Of a stretch of 64,000 bases of DNA, positions 11,325 through 23,754 are shown in pieces. The stretch is taken from positions 473,737 to 537,736 of the forward strand of contig RDEW01000036.1 of assembly GCA_011109175.1 (NCBI GenBank). The letters run 5' to 3'. Both the position numbers and the translations under genes were made by a program. Under the pieces are notes generated by a model. The model saw nothing but the letters and a program-made list of their open reading frames with translations, was not told the origin of the DNA and did not search any database. The stretch's first letter is position 1, and every line of letters starts with the position of its first letter. This stretch comes from Dicyema japonicum (lineage: Eukaryota; Dicyemida; Rhombozoa; Dicyemidae).

Positions 11325-14300
11325 TTAAGCATTTACGAAGATGGAAACGTTGATCATGCCGTGGAAATAACAACCCGAGATCAGATAGGATGTATTGTTT
11401 ATCAAGAATCCTATTGGGCATGAAGATAGAGAGAGACGTAGATATTTGCAATGTTGCAAATCCGCTTTTAATGTTCCATCGTTTATTAGTGATTGTAGTT
11501 TTGAGGAGAATACAAAATCTATGTTATCCTCTCTATCACATTCTCCTTCTCTTATGGCCCAACCCGACCAACAACACAGACTCGTCCTGAATAACATATA
11601 AAGTCTTCGTTGTCCCAATTTGTCAATTTTGTTCCTTTCCAAAGTAGCATATTTGGGTCGTTAGTCCTTTTTTAATGGTAACGTCCATCAATCCTTTTTC
11701 AAGAGTAAGTCCATATTTGTGTTCTACTCGCATGCTCTCCAAGGTCTTCTTGATTAATTGAGATTGGATGTACGCTCCTATAGGACTCTCCACGTTAAGC
11801 GAAGCATGATGATGTTTATAAAACCTTGATACAATTCCATCCCAGAAAAGCACTATTGGCACAATGTTAACCTTAGTATTATGTATTAGTCTCAATTCGC
11901 CTGAAAGCAGGTCATATTTGTGCAATTTTTCCACTTCGACTTACTTTAGTTTCTGCTGGGAAGTGATGCCAATCTTAAATAAGTGTAATCATGTTCTTCA
12001 GTTTATCGAGAACAAATATATCAGGTTTGTTATGCTCAATATTTGTCTCGGTATTAATTGTGGTGTCCACACGAATTTCAACATTGTCATTGGCAACTAT
12101 TGATTGCATAGAGTGTGTTTTGAACTTATTCGAGTGTTTTATCCCATATAATCGACATCGATGCAGATGAAAACATCTCACTACTTCGTTGTGTCGTCGA
12201 AGATAGTCACTGTTCAGCATTCGACCACACCTTGTATCCAAATGATCACACTTTTTTAGGAGTGCTACAGTGACTACAATTAGAGCCAATACTATCGAAG
12301 AATAAATTACGATCTTGAGTGAGGCACAACATTCCTTCGGATTTGGGTGAATTGTTTCCATGCAAAAGTCAACGGGAAGATTTTTTATATCAACATTGTT
12401 ATCATCAAGACAGTTGAAAAGTATTTCATGCAATGGTCTTGCATGTATTTGTTCCAATAAACAATTTTTCTGTAGTTCTTTCAATGTGTCCATTTTGAGA
12501 ATATCGGATTCTTGAATTTTATATTTTCGGTTGAGGAATTCTATGATTGTGGCCATATGAGTTTTCTTTGATTTGATGGGCTGTAGAATTCCTGCCTTCC
12601 TCAGACAATAGCATGATTTCTTTCCAACATCCTGTAGGAATTGGAGCAGCATGCGTTCACTTTTGTGTTTAATGGAGACTAGACCCTTCCAAGCTGATCT
12701 CTTGGTAAATAAAGTCGTTCTTTGTTTCCGAGTTTAAAGTGAATCCTATGATTTACAAGGATTTTGCGTATATCCTTGTCAATGAGTTCAAATTCAGTTG
12801 GTTCGATGTCAATTAATCTGATGTAATAGTTGTAGAGAGATAAAGCATGCTTATTCATGGCCTTGAACAAGTTCTCAGAATTTAATTTTATCACTGCCAA
12901 GTTGTCAATTCTTTCTTAACTCCATCAAAAATCGTCTTTACAACTTCGTTTTTCAAGACGATGCTATTTTTGTCCTCCAACATACCAAGGTATCGACATC
13001 CCTCCATTCCATCCAGCAGTTTGGCTTGGGAGCTCAACCCAGAAACATTAGTAGCCGATTTTTATGCTTTGGTTCAAGTCCAGCAGCTTCGAAGAACATA
13101 TTAACTTCATTTATCATAAACAACGTTGTATCTCTTTGTGGGAAAATATTTTCAAGTCGACCATGAACAGTAGATGATTTGTGGCGTACACAAGAGATCC
13201 TCGATCATGGCAATCTATAGTCACCTTTGGGTATTTTGCATTCAAAATCCTGCTGAGAGGATCCAACAGAAGTATAAATATTTGTGGTGACAACGAATCA
13301 CTTTGCTAAAATCCCTCGCTTCAATTCAACTTGTTCAATTTATTTTTGATTAAAGTTGAGTCTGATTTTCCATTTGGTTACCAAATTCTTAATGAAACAA
13401 TATGGGAGTCCAGAGTTGTCCAAGACTTTGTATAAAAAGTCATGATTTACAGAATCGAATGCTTTCTTAACATCTATCCATGTCGAAGACAAATTGTTCC
13501 CATTCTTTTTAGCTATACACTGGTTAATGATTGTCTGTTCTTTAGCCACGTGACACATCCTTTTAGTTCCCAGTTGATTTTCACTCACAAGATCGAATGC
13601 TTCAATATAGTCGGACTATTAACGGTTAACACATTTTGTCACTAACTTATATAAGTTAGTCATGCATATAATCGGCCTCAGGTCTTTCGGGGATTGACAT
13701 ATATCTCTCTTCGGGATAAGATATGTAATCCCTGTGTAAAACCACTCATCAGAGGTATGATCACTTATTTTGCCAACCTCTTCACAGAGTTTATCATGGA
13801 TTGAAGTAAATCTTTTAAGAAAGGAGTTGTACACCCCATCACACCCACTGGCTTTCCAATTAGGCAGGAGTTTAATTAATTCAAGGATATCTTCTTTCCT
13901 GCAGTCTACAAATGTGTCTTCTATTCCAGTAACTCTTCTAATCATCGTTTATGTGTTCTCCTTGATATCATGCTCCTTCCAAATATTTTCCCAAAATGCT
14001 AGACATTCACTTTCATTAAAACAGAATATGGCATCCCTGGTTTCTCCATTTAACTTTCGGTAAAAAAGCCTCCGATTGAGTTCGAAACACCAATTTTGTT
14101 TCCTGAATTCTTTCCGGGATTCATGTACTCTGAGTTTTTTTCCACGATATTTATTTCATCCTGAATGCAACTAACTATTCTTCCCAATTCACCCTTCTTC
14201 GACTTTCGATGTCCATATTGGCACAGTGTATCCCTCGTATCGTTATCGAATTTCTTATTTCCCTTCTGTTCGACAAGCACTGAGATTTGCTTGAGCTGTT

Positions 14301-15016
14301 TATTCAACTTCAGAAGTCTTCCTTGCATGCACTCAACCCACTGGCTCTTCTTTATCGTAGATTGAGAGAGCATCATATGTTAACTGCCCACATAAATGAT
14401 ATCTGTAATATCATTCAAATTAGCAGGAGGGTAGGAATTGATATATTGCCATATTGGAGAGGTAATCCCCGAGAGAATTCTTTGTTGAGAAGTTGGAAGG
14501 GGACTTTTTGGTAGGCTTCCGTAATACACGAGGAATGGATTTTACTCAATTAATTTGGACATGAAATTCATTTGAACAAACTCTAAAATTAGAGATTTCT
14601 GTGCTGTATGCATTATTCCCAGGATCAATATTTATAGAGGGCTTGGAGTTTGACGACTTTAACTTGACAAAACTCTTCAAGTTTGCAATCGATTTGGACA
14701 TAACAAACTTCTCATTAAAAGTCCGAGTGATTAACGGCCAGCCACCACGAGGAATTCTCCCGAATCTTGCTTGAGCAGCTCGAACAATTTCAGACGTCCA
14801 TTCAACTCTGTCTTTATAATCCACTTGGTCGATAATAGCATTTAAGAGAGAAGATTTGCACGGTAATCTGGCTGTGACACCAGAGTAGGAGGTAGTCCTT
14901 TTTCTTGAGTCCCATAGAGCCCATGGACCACTTGGTCTACAATACAATTGGCATCTATCAAAATCTTTCGTAGAATAGGTCCGATAAAAATGCTTATTTT
15001 TCAACAGTAGAAACAA
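11325..15016 (-). mobile_element. Non-LTR retrotransposon with restriction-like endonuclease (RLE), decayed
   Basis: Minus-strand blocks in order. 15016-14546: N-terminal region. 14376-14050: Lys-rich linker. 13945-13619: RT start (ELIKLLPNWKASGCDGVYNS, ITYLIPKRD, LRPIICM). 13588-13340: WIDVKKAFDSVNHDFLYKVL. About 13240-13160: LLFMVDLKIF in place of the YxDD box. About 13050-12930: EGCRYLGML. 12900-11975: thumb, then LNSDYLRRHNEVVRC and NKPDIFVLDK. 11934-11623: KLHKYDLL and PIVLFWDG. Cys-His-rich sequence plus PD...E fits the PD-(D/E)xK nuclease of R2/NeSL-type elements. Multiple frameshifts make it inactive. The sister copy is at 57.3-59.3 kb. Confidence 0.75.
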
Positions 15017-15277
15017 GCATGCACGTCACCACAAAAAAATAATAATTAGATTTACAATAAATATAAATTTTTATATGAAAAAAAACTTTAGTTTTAAAAA
15101 CAAAAATTAGAGAACCACCGCCTTAACAGTTTGGATAAATTACAGGCAAATTATGATCTAATTCACCATTGGGTAAATAAAACTCACAAAGAATTTATTT
15201 TGATAATTTTTTTCGAAATTTTTTATCTAAAAATATTAATGATTTTATATAAATAAGTTTACTTTAAATTTTTATTT

Positions 15278-17070
15278 ATGTGTGGTAGTTTTTTGTCTGT
15301 AAAATTAGACCTAAATGGAAATCAAACAAATTTCGCAGAGACTGACAAGCTTGAGGACAGTATAACAGATCTACGGGAGAAAGCCAGCGTTTAATGAGGC
15401 AATTAATGATTAGATCCTCCGTAAAAACTTAGTTCATGAGTTTGATTCCTTTCTTGTCAAACATTTGGACGATTTCGTCAATGAACTGACTAAAGACAGT
15501 TTGCAGCCAACTTTTAAAAGACAATCGTACTATTATATTTAATTTGTAGAAAAAATGCAAAAATTCCAGCCAAAGATTTTATTGCACGTGAGTCTATTAT
15601 TACGTTGTGCTTAGTTTTCACTCTTTAGACGCCTTTTAAGACTTCAGCACTTTGAGACAGTTTTTAATATCTTCATTGGACTGGCTGTTTTGCTTTTTTT
15701 GAATAATCTGTTCTCCAAGGGAAGTTTACGGTTGATGTCTTACTGATTATTAGTTCTCTAAATACAGTTTTCGGGTACTTCACTCACTTAGATTTTGTCC
15801 TCAAAATAGAATTCGTCATGGTCTTCTTCAGTCTCATCTTCACCTACATTCTATCACGACTGTGGACCTTGGTTAGACCCAGTACACATAAATGTACTCA
15901 TGTATATCATATTAGTCGCTAAATTGGACTATTTCTTCCTTGTGGTGTATTCTCTGTACTATCTGTGTTTCTGGATGATTCCTCCGTGGGTGATTTTCAG
16001 AATAAACCCTTCATTATGCTCCAGAACTGTTATTTTGTGCGAACAAGTCAGAATGATGATGAAAATGCACTCATTTGTTCGCCATGTGATTTCACATGTC
16101 TTTAAAATCGATCAAAGCACCAATTCATCTACAACGGAAGGGAAATTTCCATCATTTTCTAGTTATTGCTATTTCTTTCTCGCACCATGTTTGCTGTACA
16201 GACAGAAGTATCCTCGGTTCACTGAATAGCTGAATCTTTAGATCTCCCAACCTTAGAGTAAACTGGTTGAGGGTTCTACATTATTTGGCACAATTTATAT
16301 GCTGTGTGTTTATATTTCAAACCATATTTTCTCAGTATGTACTCGTCTACTTGCAGCAGTTCAGAGATGATGTTAAGAGTCTTGAAAACCTGTGTATTAT
16401 GTTTCTTCGAGTGACACTACCTTCCATTCTTATTGTCTTTGTGGGTTTACTGTGTTTTTACTTTAGTATTCTACAGCTTCCAGCATTGTTGGTTAAACAT
16501 GTTTGCTGAACTACTGCTATTTGGTGATCGTTACTTCTACAAGGTTATGGTCTGTTTATTTTAGGAATGGTGGAGATCTGTTCATTTTGCAGAGTTTTTT
16601 AGGTCTTGGAACCTCGTTGTGCATGACTGGTTGCATTGTCACGTGTATAGAGATATTTGTTTGGTTATTATTGAATTTATTGAAAGGTGATGGGGATTCA
16701 GTTTAAAGTATTTGGAAAGATTTGTGTGTTTGTGGTATCTGCGGTTGTTCATGATTACATTGTTTATGTGGCTTTGGGGTTTTATTCCCCTATTTTGCTG
16801 TTTCTGTTCTTGGGATTGGGGAGTTTGTGGTGCTGTTATTTGTAGCTTTAATGAGCTTCCTTCCGAAAGTAGACATGTTTGCCCAGTTTGCCAATGTAAT
16901 GTTTATTCTGTCGATGTCTTTGGGGTTCTCTTTATTCTTTATATTTTACACATTTGAGTTTAACACGAGACAGAACTGTGTGCCTATTAATGTAATGGTT
17001 GCTTGTATTTTAGTTATCTTTTTGGAAGTCTCTGTTGCCTAGTATTTTTCTATGTAATATCAGCGTATAG
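15278..17070 (+). CDS. SOAT: Sterol O-acyltransferase (SOAT/ACAT, MBOAT family), 12 exons
   Basis: Multi-pass ER enzyme that esterifies cholesterol with fatty acyl-CoA. Exons: 15278-15388, 15414-15526, 15550-15606, 15629-15730, 15754-15893, 15916-16216, 16242-16451, 16477-16543, 16565-16663, 16687-16822, 16846-16991, 17014-17070. All eleven introns are GT...AG, 21-25 nt, and phases agree throughout, giving 1539 nt = 512 aa (human SOAT1: 550). Landmarks: acidic coiled N-terminus ([15 protein letters not shown]); [79 protein letters not shown]; catalytic-His motif [18 protein letters not shown] near the end. The family motif FYxDWWN is FYKEWWR here. The start is the first ATG in frame. Function follows from the family; intron removal is inferred. 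Confidence 0.93.
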
Positions 17071-18002
17071 GATTTACTAAATTTAATACTTTTAATATTA
17101 TTTTCCTAATTTAGTGAAAAATTTTACGTTTTACAAGTTCCATAGTTGCCAAATATAGGTTAATAAATTATCATTGATTTATCTAGTAACAGGCATTATT
17201 TAGATTAAGACTTACCAGTGAGATAAAAAAGGAAAGCAGTTTCAGAAATTTAAATACATTTACCAAAAAAATTAAAATTTTTTTGCTATTTTTCATTAAT
17301 TTTACTTAATGAAAATGTCACCGTGGAAATCCACATTGTCATCATCCCCTGTCATGCAAGCTGAGTGTGTCTCCTCGGCATGCCTCTCTCAACGTGATGT
17401 TAAAAAGTGAACATCCTCTGCTGGTCATCACTGCTTTTTAGAGCCCGCTGGTCTCTCCCATAGTGATGGCAGATACCTCGGCAGGATTACAAATTTCCCA
17501 TTTGCTAATGATCGATATTAGGTTTGAGATGATATGCGTGTTGACACGTACTTTCCTAAAAAAATTGTCTCTAGCCTCGGACCTATTCCATGCTTCTGAC
17601 CCGAAGATCAAAAGAAAGAAGTAGTGAATTATTACGGAGGATTATTTGTTTGTCTCTTTTGCTGTTGAGACGTCAGGACACAAAAGGACAGCCTAGATCA
17701 ACTCAATGATCCAAAGGGTTATAGAGGATCTACGTGAGACTGTATAGCTTCGAAAGATAGCATCTAGTCATCATTGGCCCTTTTAAACCGTCTAGATTAA
17801 AATTAATTTTGTTGTTTTTGTTAAAAAAAAGATCAAGAATTAAATTTTATTTATTGGAGGTGTATTTTTTTGTAAACAAAATAAGGCAATATTGCTATTT
17901 TGTGAATTATCTGCGTGTTTTCATTATGTGTTAATTAATAAGCATAAATATAATAAAATTTATAAATCATTAAGAATAGTAAATTTATTTTCAATGAGGT
18001 AA
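17071..18002. other. Intergenic region between converging SOAT and protocadherin genes
   Basis: About 0.93 kb. Its flanks (17.07-17.33 and 17.8-18.0 kb) are AT-rich with several AATAAA-like stretches that could serve 3' ends of both genes. The middle (17.33-17.78 kb) has higher GC and may be an old insertion, but contains no recognisable frame. Confidence 0.4.
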
Positions 18003-20316
18003 TTACAATTCACTTTTAGTTTTTATAAATTTACGTGAGTTAATAGAATTAGCTCCGTTTCCACGAACACTTTCAATACTGTTGTCCAATTCGAATGAAG
18101 TCAGTCTGATTGTAGTGCATTTTGTTTGATTGTTCTTAAAATTAACAACTTTCTTCATTCCAGGTTTTTTGATAAGAAATACAAAAGTGGTAATCATAAT
18201 TACAACTGCCACCACACAAAAGTGCAATTCCCCATGGTGTTACAATAAAGGAACTAAACACATGACTGTATTCCCCAACTACTGATTTTTTTGGAATACA
18301 AAATTGTGACGAATTGCTTTCGCATCTCACCATTACTTTGTATATTGAGATTTTGGTGGTAGAACATAACATACCAACATCACATGCGGTGACCCACAAT
18401 TCTGACAATGTAGGTAAGTCTCCGAAATGAGACTTATTGTATGTGATAAGTCCATTTGTGTTTATTTTGAATGTTTTGGAATACATTTTGTTGGTTATTC
18501 TGTATTTAATTTGATTGTACTGTCCAGAATCCTTGTCTATAGCTGTTATTTTGCCAACTGTCGAATTTAGATAATTTATTTCGAATTTATACAATTTATC
18601 AAAAATAGGTCTCTCATCATTACTATCCATTACTTTTAGAAGTAATAAAGCTGATCCGGTTAACGGTGGATTCCAATTGTCATTAGCGTATAACTCAACA
18701 GCATAGGAAGTGACGGATTCATAATCAAACATAATTTTACTATAAATTTCCCCACTTTGAACTCCAATGGCTAGTATATCTGTTCTGTTAAGGGAGTAGG
18801 TAATTGTATTGTTAGGATCGGCGTCTTTAGCTCGGACTGTTAAGATGTATTGCCCAATGACGTTATTTTCTATTATATTTGCTGAATATACAGCACGGTC
18901 GAATCGTGGAGTATTGTCGTTAACATTAATTATTTTATTGATATTGATTTCTGAGATTGTGTATTCTTGTGGGTGCATGTTATGTGAGTACTGACTTGCT
19001 GAGTTTGTTCGTAATCAAAGACTTGATTACTCAGAATAATAAATTGCTTTGCTTTGGAAATAAAAATCAACTGAAAATATGAATTGTCCAATTTACAATT
19101 TGCAAAGCCATGACTTTTAGAATTTGGGGGAAATACAGCCACTTCGGCCACTTCTTGTCCATGTTCTTGGTTTTCCACAATGTGACTAATGATCTGTCGA
19201 ATAATTATTATTAAAGAATCAGCAGGTCTGGGAATATCCAAATGAATAAACACGTGTGTACTACTTTTCATTTCAGCTGACTTTTTGACGTTTTCCGCAA
19301 TTACCTTTAGTTCATACACAATTAAAGGGTCTTGAGTGATCTTATCTGATTTCAGTAAAAACAAATATCCTTTGTCCTATAAAATACAGAACAGAAATTG
19401 TACTTGAATTTCAAAGTGATCAGCGTAATACCAAGGAATATCCTCATCAATTTTGTATCGAATTTCAGCATTCTCGTTCACATCAAAATCGTGAGCCTCC
19501 ACCGTTCCAACATATATTTTTCCATTGATAGGACACTCCAGAAAACTTTGTCGACTTATTATAAATGAATAATTATTTGTTGGAAAGACAGGTTTGTTGT
19601 CGTTTTCATCTAACACTTTGATTATTAGTTCAGTCGACCCCTTCAGTGGTGGTTCACCTTTATCCACAGCCGTCAAAGTCAAACATATTTTGGCCACCTA
19701 AATGTTTGAGAGATCCATACCTGTTCTCTGTCGATTGGATTTAAACTCACAAGAAATGGTTTGTTATGGTCTCCAGTCTTTAATCTGAAATATTCATTTT
19801 CACTGAGGACATAATGATTCACTCCGAACTGTGAATCCTCATCAATTGCTGACGGAATTGGGTGAATTGACCCTGAAGGATTGTTTTCCAACACCTTCGA
19901 TTATTTCATATCAAACAAACTTCTATTTTATACGATTTCTGTTCAAAATAGGGAGAGTTGTCGTTTATGTCGACTACAACCAGCTTTGTTTCATAAATAG
20001 AATTGGTATTAGGTTGATTTTCATGGAATACATAGATTTGCATGTCCAGAATACAGTCGACGACACGTGGACATATTTCTTCACGATCAAAGTTCTTAAT
20101 AGTCTTTATTAGTCCACTCTCTTCGTCGATTTGAATCATGTCCCCAAATACTTTTTCGTTTATTGGGTTGGTTAAAATAACGGCATAATTATTTCCTAAA
20201 TTAATGGGAACCCCAAAGTCCCTGTGGATTTGTCCAATAACAAGTCCAGGACCACTTTCTTCAATAATTTCAAACTTGTGTAAAATCACAATATTAGCCA
20301 GTAATAAACAAAGCAT
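18003..20316 (-). CDS. Prot ocadherin-like adhesion receptor, 6 cadherin repeats, TM, 5 exons (1-nt frame error)
   Basis: Ca-dependent cell adhesion protein at the plasma membrane, protocadherin-like. Minus-strand exons: 20316-19921, 19894-19721, 19697-19404, 19376-18992, 18965-18003. Introns are 26, 23, 27 and 26 nt, all GT...AG and in phase. Signal peptide MLCLLLANIVILHKF; EC1 begins EESGPGLVIGQIHRDFG as in protocadherins. EC boundaries carry VDINDNSPYF, VLDENDNKPVF, VNDNTPRF and DSNDERPIF; LDRE/DYE-type motifs and ENxxxG occur (VLENNPSGS restored across intron 1). EC3/4 are divergent. One transmembrane helix (AVVIMITTFVFLIKK), then a ~55-aa basic tail ending KSEL. The exon sum is 2212 nt, one base more than 737 codons. 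The shift lies around the T4 run at 18218-18221, just before the TM helix. It could be a sequencing slip or a real frameshift. Confidence 0.9.
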
Positions 20317-20950
20317 GAATTAATGATAAAACGAGAATTTAGTTAATAAGTATTTGTGTATCGGCATATCAGCTGCCTCAAATTAATAGCCTGCTGAAAT
20401 CCCAGCTGGAAATTACAGCATAATCTTACTTATATTTAAGTGAAGTGTGATTGAATTATGGCAATCCTCCTCTCAACAGCACTTGTATTCAAACTGTTAT
20501 TATTTTACAAATGTTACATTTGGGATTATTAAAGGAATATAATTGACAAAAATGGGATCATGTCAATCAATAATACATTACGATAATTTGGGAGTACCGA
20601 ACTGTATTTATTCCTCTGAGAGTTATAATTGGTGTAATCAATATTATTTCTACCATTAATTCAAGACAATGTGAAATGTTGCTGTGACAAGTACTCTTAG
20701 AAAAAATATGGTCTACAATTGAATTATTATTCAATTTTTGTTAAGCCCAGCACAAACAGTCATAATTAATCAATCAAGGGACCAAATTCATTTTCAATAG
20801 TACGCTACAGGCTTCCGTTTCCGAAAATAAGTGGAACAGTAGGTCTGCCCTCTTTCATTTTTGTTGCACGTAGTACCGTCCCGGACATCACTTCATTCAT
20901 CTGCGGAATAGTTTTCATAATGTAATCTTTTTTATGGGGAAAGACCTGGC
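20317..20950. promoter_or_regulatory. Upstream region of the protocadherin gene
   Basis: No coding signal. AT-rich sequence, about 0.6 kb, between the protocadherin start codon (20316, minus) and the LINE beginning near 20.95 kb. It presumably includes the promoter, but no specific element could be identified. Confidence 0.3.
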
Positions 20951-23345
20951 AACCTACCCTGTATTTAAATGCCAAGAAAAATATTATGAGCAAACTCTCC
21001 TACGATCTAATTGGATGCAACGTTACTGCAAAACATCAAATCTCGAGTCTTCGTCACACAGAATCTCAAAATTTCGCAACATGGAACGAAAGAGGCTTAA
21101 ACGAAGGGAAACTAGAAGTCGTAAAAAGAGAAATATGAAGGCTTGACCTGCTTGGAGTAAGCGAACTTCATTGGATTGACAGTGGTTTTTTTCGTTCTGA
21201 TGATTTCATCATATATTATTCTGGTAACATTAATGCAAGAGAAACGGAGTGGCCTTCATTGCTTCAAAGAAAATTGCACCTGCTATTGAAAGTCATAGAA
21301 TATTTAATGATCGGATAATACTAATCCACGTCCGTGGACGACCATTGAATATTACGGTCATGCAAGTGTATGCCCCAACATCTATTGCCAAGGATGACGA
21401 AATTGACCAATTTTATTATGAATTTCAAGCAGCACTAATACCCAAAAAGGACATAATCTACATAATAGGGGATTTCAATTCAAAGGCTGGGTGTATGCCA
21501 CATACGGATATTGTGGGAAGTTTTGGTTTGGGAAAAAAGAAATGATGCTGGGGATCGACTGGTCCAATTCTGTCAGGAAAATGGATTTCAGATAACTAGC
21601 ACATGGTTCAAACAGCACAAACGACGATTATACACTTGGACGTCGCCAAATGGAATGTCTAGGAACCAGATTGATTATATTTTGTGCGCCAAACGTTGGA
21701 AAAGCTCTATAACAGCCGTCAAAACATATCCAGTGGCAGACTGTGGAACAGACCATCAGCTACTTGTTCAAAAATTAGGACGAAATTTAGTAACACTTGG
21801 AATACCCCCGAGTAAAAAAATTCGATGTCTCAAACATACCACCAGAATACGCAATGGAAGTTAAGCACAATATTGGATTACTGGATTTGAACGGAAGGAT
21901 GCCTGATGAATTATGGAATGATATGCAGTTGGTTATCAGGAAAACGCCGGCCAAGTGCTCTGAGTGGCTCTCTGCCAACACCCTAAACATTGCTGAGGCT
22001 CGTAAAGCTGCTAAAGTCTCTGGGAATATAGACGAGATAAGAAAACATAACTCTGAATTCAAAAAGGCAGCCAAAAAGGATTAAGAAGACTAAAAAAGTG
22101 GATAGCAAGGACTTTTCAAACTATCGTACAATAGCCTTAATTCCCCACGTCAGAAAAATACTTCTAAAGATAATACAACATCGTCTAATGCCAAATGCCG
22201 AAATGATTCTACCGGATGTCCAAGCAGGATTCAGGAAGGGACGAGGCACACGTGATCATATAGCTAATGTCCTGGTGGATTATGGAGAAAGCCCATGAAT
22301 CTTAAAAGAGTGTATACATGTGCTTCATTGACTATCGGAAAGCTTTTGATTCCGTTATACATGACAAGCTGTGGTCCGTTTTAAAAGAATTTGGATTCGA
22401 TGTTCATCTGATATTGCTTATCAAATCTCTTTTAAGGATTAAGAAGTTATTGTTAGAACAGTGAATGGAAATACCGATTGGTTCAAAATTTGTAAAGGAG
22501 TAAGACAAGGTATCTATTCAATATTTATGCCGAAATGATCATGACTAAATTGGATACTGTATCAAATAACAGGATTAAAATTGGAGGCAGGAACATCAAT
22601 AATTTGCGCTATGCTGACGATACAACCTTACTGGCTGAAACAGAGGATGGCCTCAGGGAGTTGATTCTAAATTCAGAGAAAAGAGCGCCGTCTTTGGTTT
22701 ATTACTAAATATCAAGAAGACCAAAATTATGACGACTGCTAATAATGAAACTAAAAATTGGTAATGAGAAAATAGATAGTTGCGATAATGTTGTCTTTCT
22801 GAGATGTCTAATTAATCGGAATGGTGACGGAGGCTTGGAAATCAAGAGGCGTATTGCCATGGGACGAGACACCTTCCAGAGAATGAATAGAATTTGGAAA
22901 AGCAAAGATATTTACTTAAGGACCAAATGCAGACTAGTTAATGCAATCGTGTTCCCGGTTTTTCTATACGGCGCAGAATCATGGATACTGAAAAAGGCGG
23001 ATAGACAAAAATTGATGCTTTTGAGCTGTGGTGCTGAGGAAGTTACTAAGAATCCTTGGACTTCCAAAATAACAAACATCGATGTACTCAAACGGGTAGA
23101 GATTGACATTTCGTAGAAGGAAAAATCGTAAAACCAGATCGGCGTTCTTTGGGCATGTTGTCCGCTCTGATTCACTGGAAAGAACCATTATGCTGAGCAT
23201 ATTACTGGGAAGAGAGACCTGGCCGACCAAAGACTCGGTGGCTATCCACGGTGGAAGACGTCGCGGGAATGCCTATATCAAGGCTACTCCAAATTGTAAC
23301 GGATCGAGGAGAGTGGAGGAAACTCGTTCATGAGATCTCCAAAAA
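20951..23345 (+). mobile_element. RTE/BovB-like LINE with internal deletion
   Basis: Plus-strand apurinic endonuclease region: LDLLGVSELHWIDSGFF, INARNGVAFIASKKIAPAIE (across a small indel at about 21245), QVYAPTS, IIGDFNSKAG, QHKRRLYTWTSPNGMSRNQI, DYILCAKRW, ADCGTDHQLL. These are RTE/BovB hallmarks. After KCSEWLSANTLNIAEARKAA the EN-RT linker stops at about 22.08 kb. It is joined directly to RT domain 2 (NYRTIALIPHVRKILLKII, QAGFRKGRGTRDHI). Then come YRKAFDSVIHDKLW, LRYADDTTLLAETEDGLREL (intact YADD), YGAESWILKKADRQKL and FFGHVVRSDSLERTIM. Several stops and frameshifts; inactive. The 3' end is near 23.35 kb. Confidence 0.85.
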
Positions 23346-23500
23346 TCGGACAAGACTTAATTTGACAACATAACATAATCTTTACCAGAGTATTTGGTCA
23401 GGGAGATAGTAGGAAGATTTCTTTCGACTACTATGTCATGCCAGAAGAACTCGTCGCCTCATTGGTAAGATCTGTTTGATAAGAATTGAACTTCCATGAA

Positions 23501-23575
23501 ACTCCATCTTTCGGATTCGAACCCACGATTTTCAGATCCGATGTCAAACGTTACGTTCAGCCAGAAGGCCCAACA
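23501..23575 (-). tRNA. tRNA-like sequence (internal A and B boxes), probable pseudogene
   Basis: The minus strand has A-box-like TGGCTGAACGTAACG and the exact B box GGTTCGAATCC, spaced as in a tRNA. The presumed anticodon loop is CTGAAAA (anticodon GAA, Phe, if the loop is placed correctly), but neither the T stem nor the acceptor stem pairs well. A tRNA-derived SINE head is equally possible. Confidence 0.35.
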
Positions 23576-23696
23576 ATTTAAACAAATACAAGAACAGATA
23601 TAAAACTTCAATTTGCTGACCATGTATATTCAATGAAAGTAGTATTAACAAAATTTATATTATTGTTAACAGAACGTTGATAATTAATAATCAAAT

Positions 23697-23748
23697 AATA
23701 AAGAAGTGGCCTATGCGAGGTGTTCAGCGCATAGGCCACTTCTTTATT
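23697..23748. repeat. Perfect 21-bp inverted repeat (hairpin)
   Basis: AATAAAGAAGTGGCCTATGC-G at 23697-23717 is exactly complementary to 23728-23748, around a 10-nt spacer (AGGTGTTCAG). It lies just before a LINE family A fragment, in an AT-rich context. It could be a snap-back duplication or the remnant of a small palindromic element. Confidence 0.85.
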
Positions 23749-23754
23749 TTTTAT

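Noticed and set aside
18142-18240. A frame ending SCNYDYHFCISYQKTWNEE as the protocadherin C-terminus
   Set aside because: The alternative frame gives a proper transmembrane helix and basic tail, so this ending is a frame-error product.
18181-18260. A 49-nt intron before the protocadherin TM helix
   Set aside because: It is GT...AG and in phase but would remove half of the TM helix; a one-base indel fits better.
23501-23575. Functional tRNA-Phe on the minus strand
   Set aside because: A and B boxes are good, but acceptor and T stems do not pair; kept only as a tRNA-like sequence.
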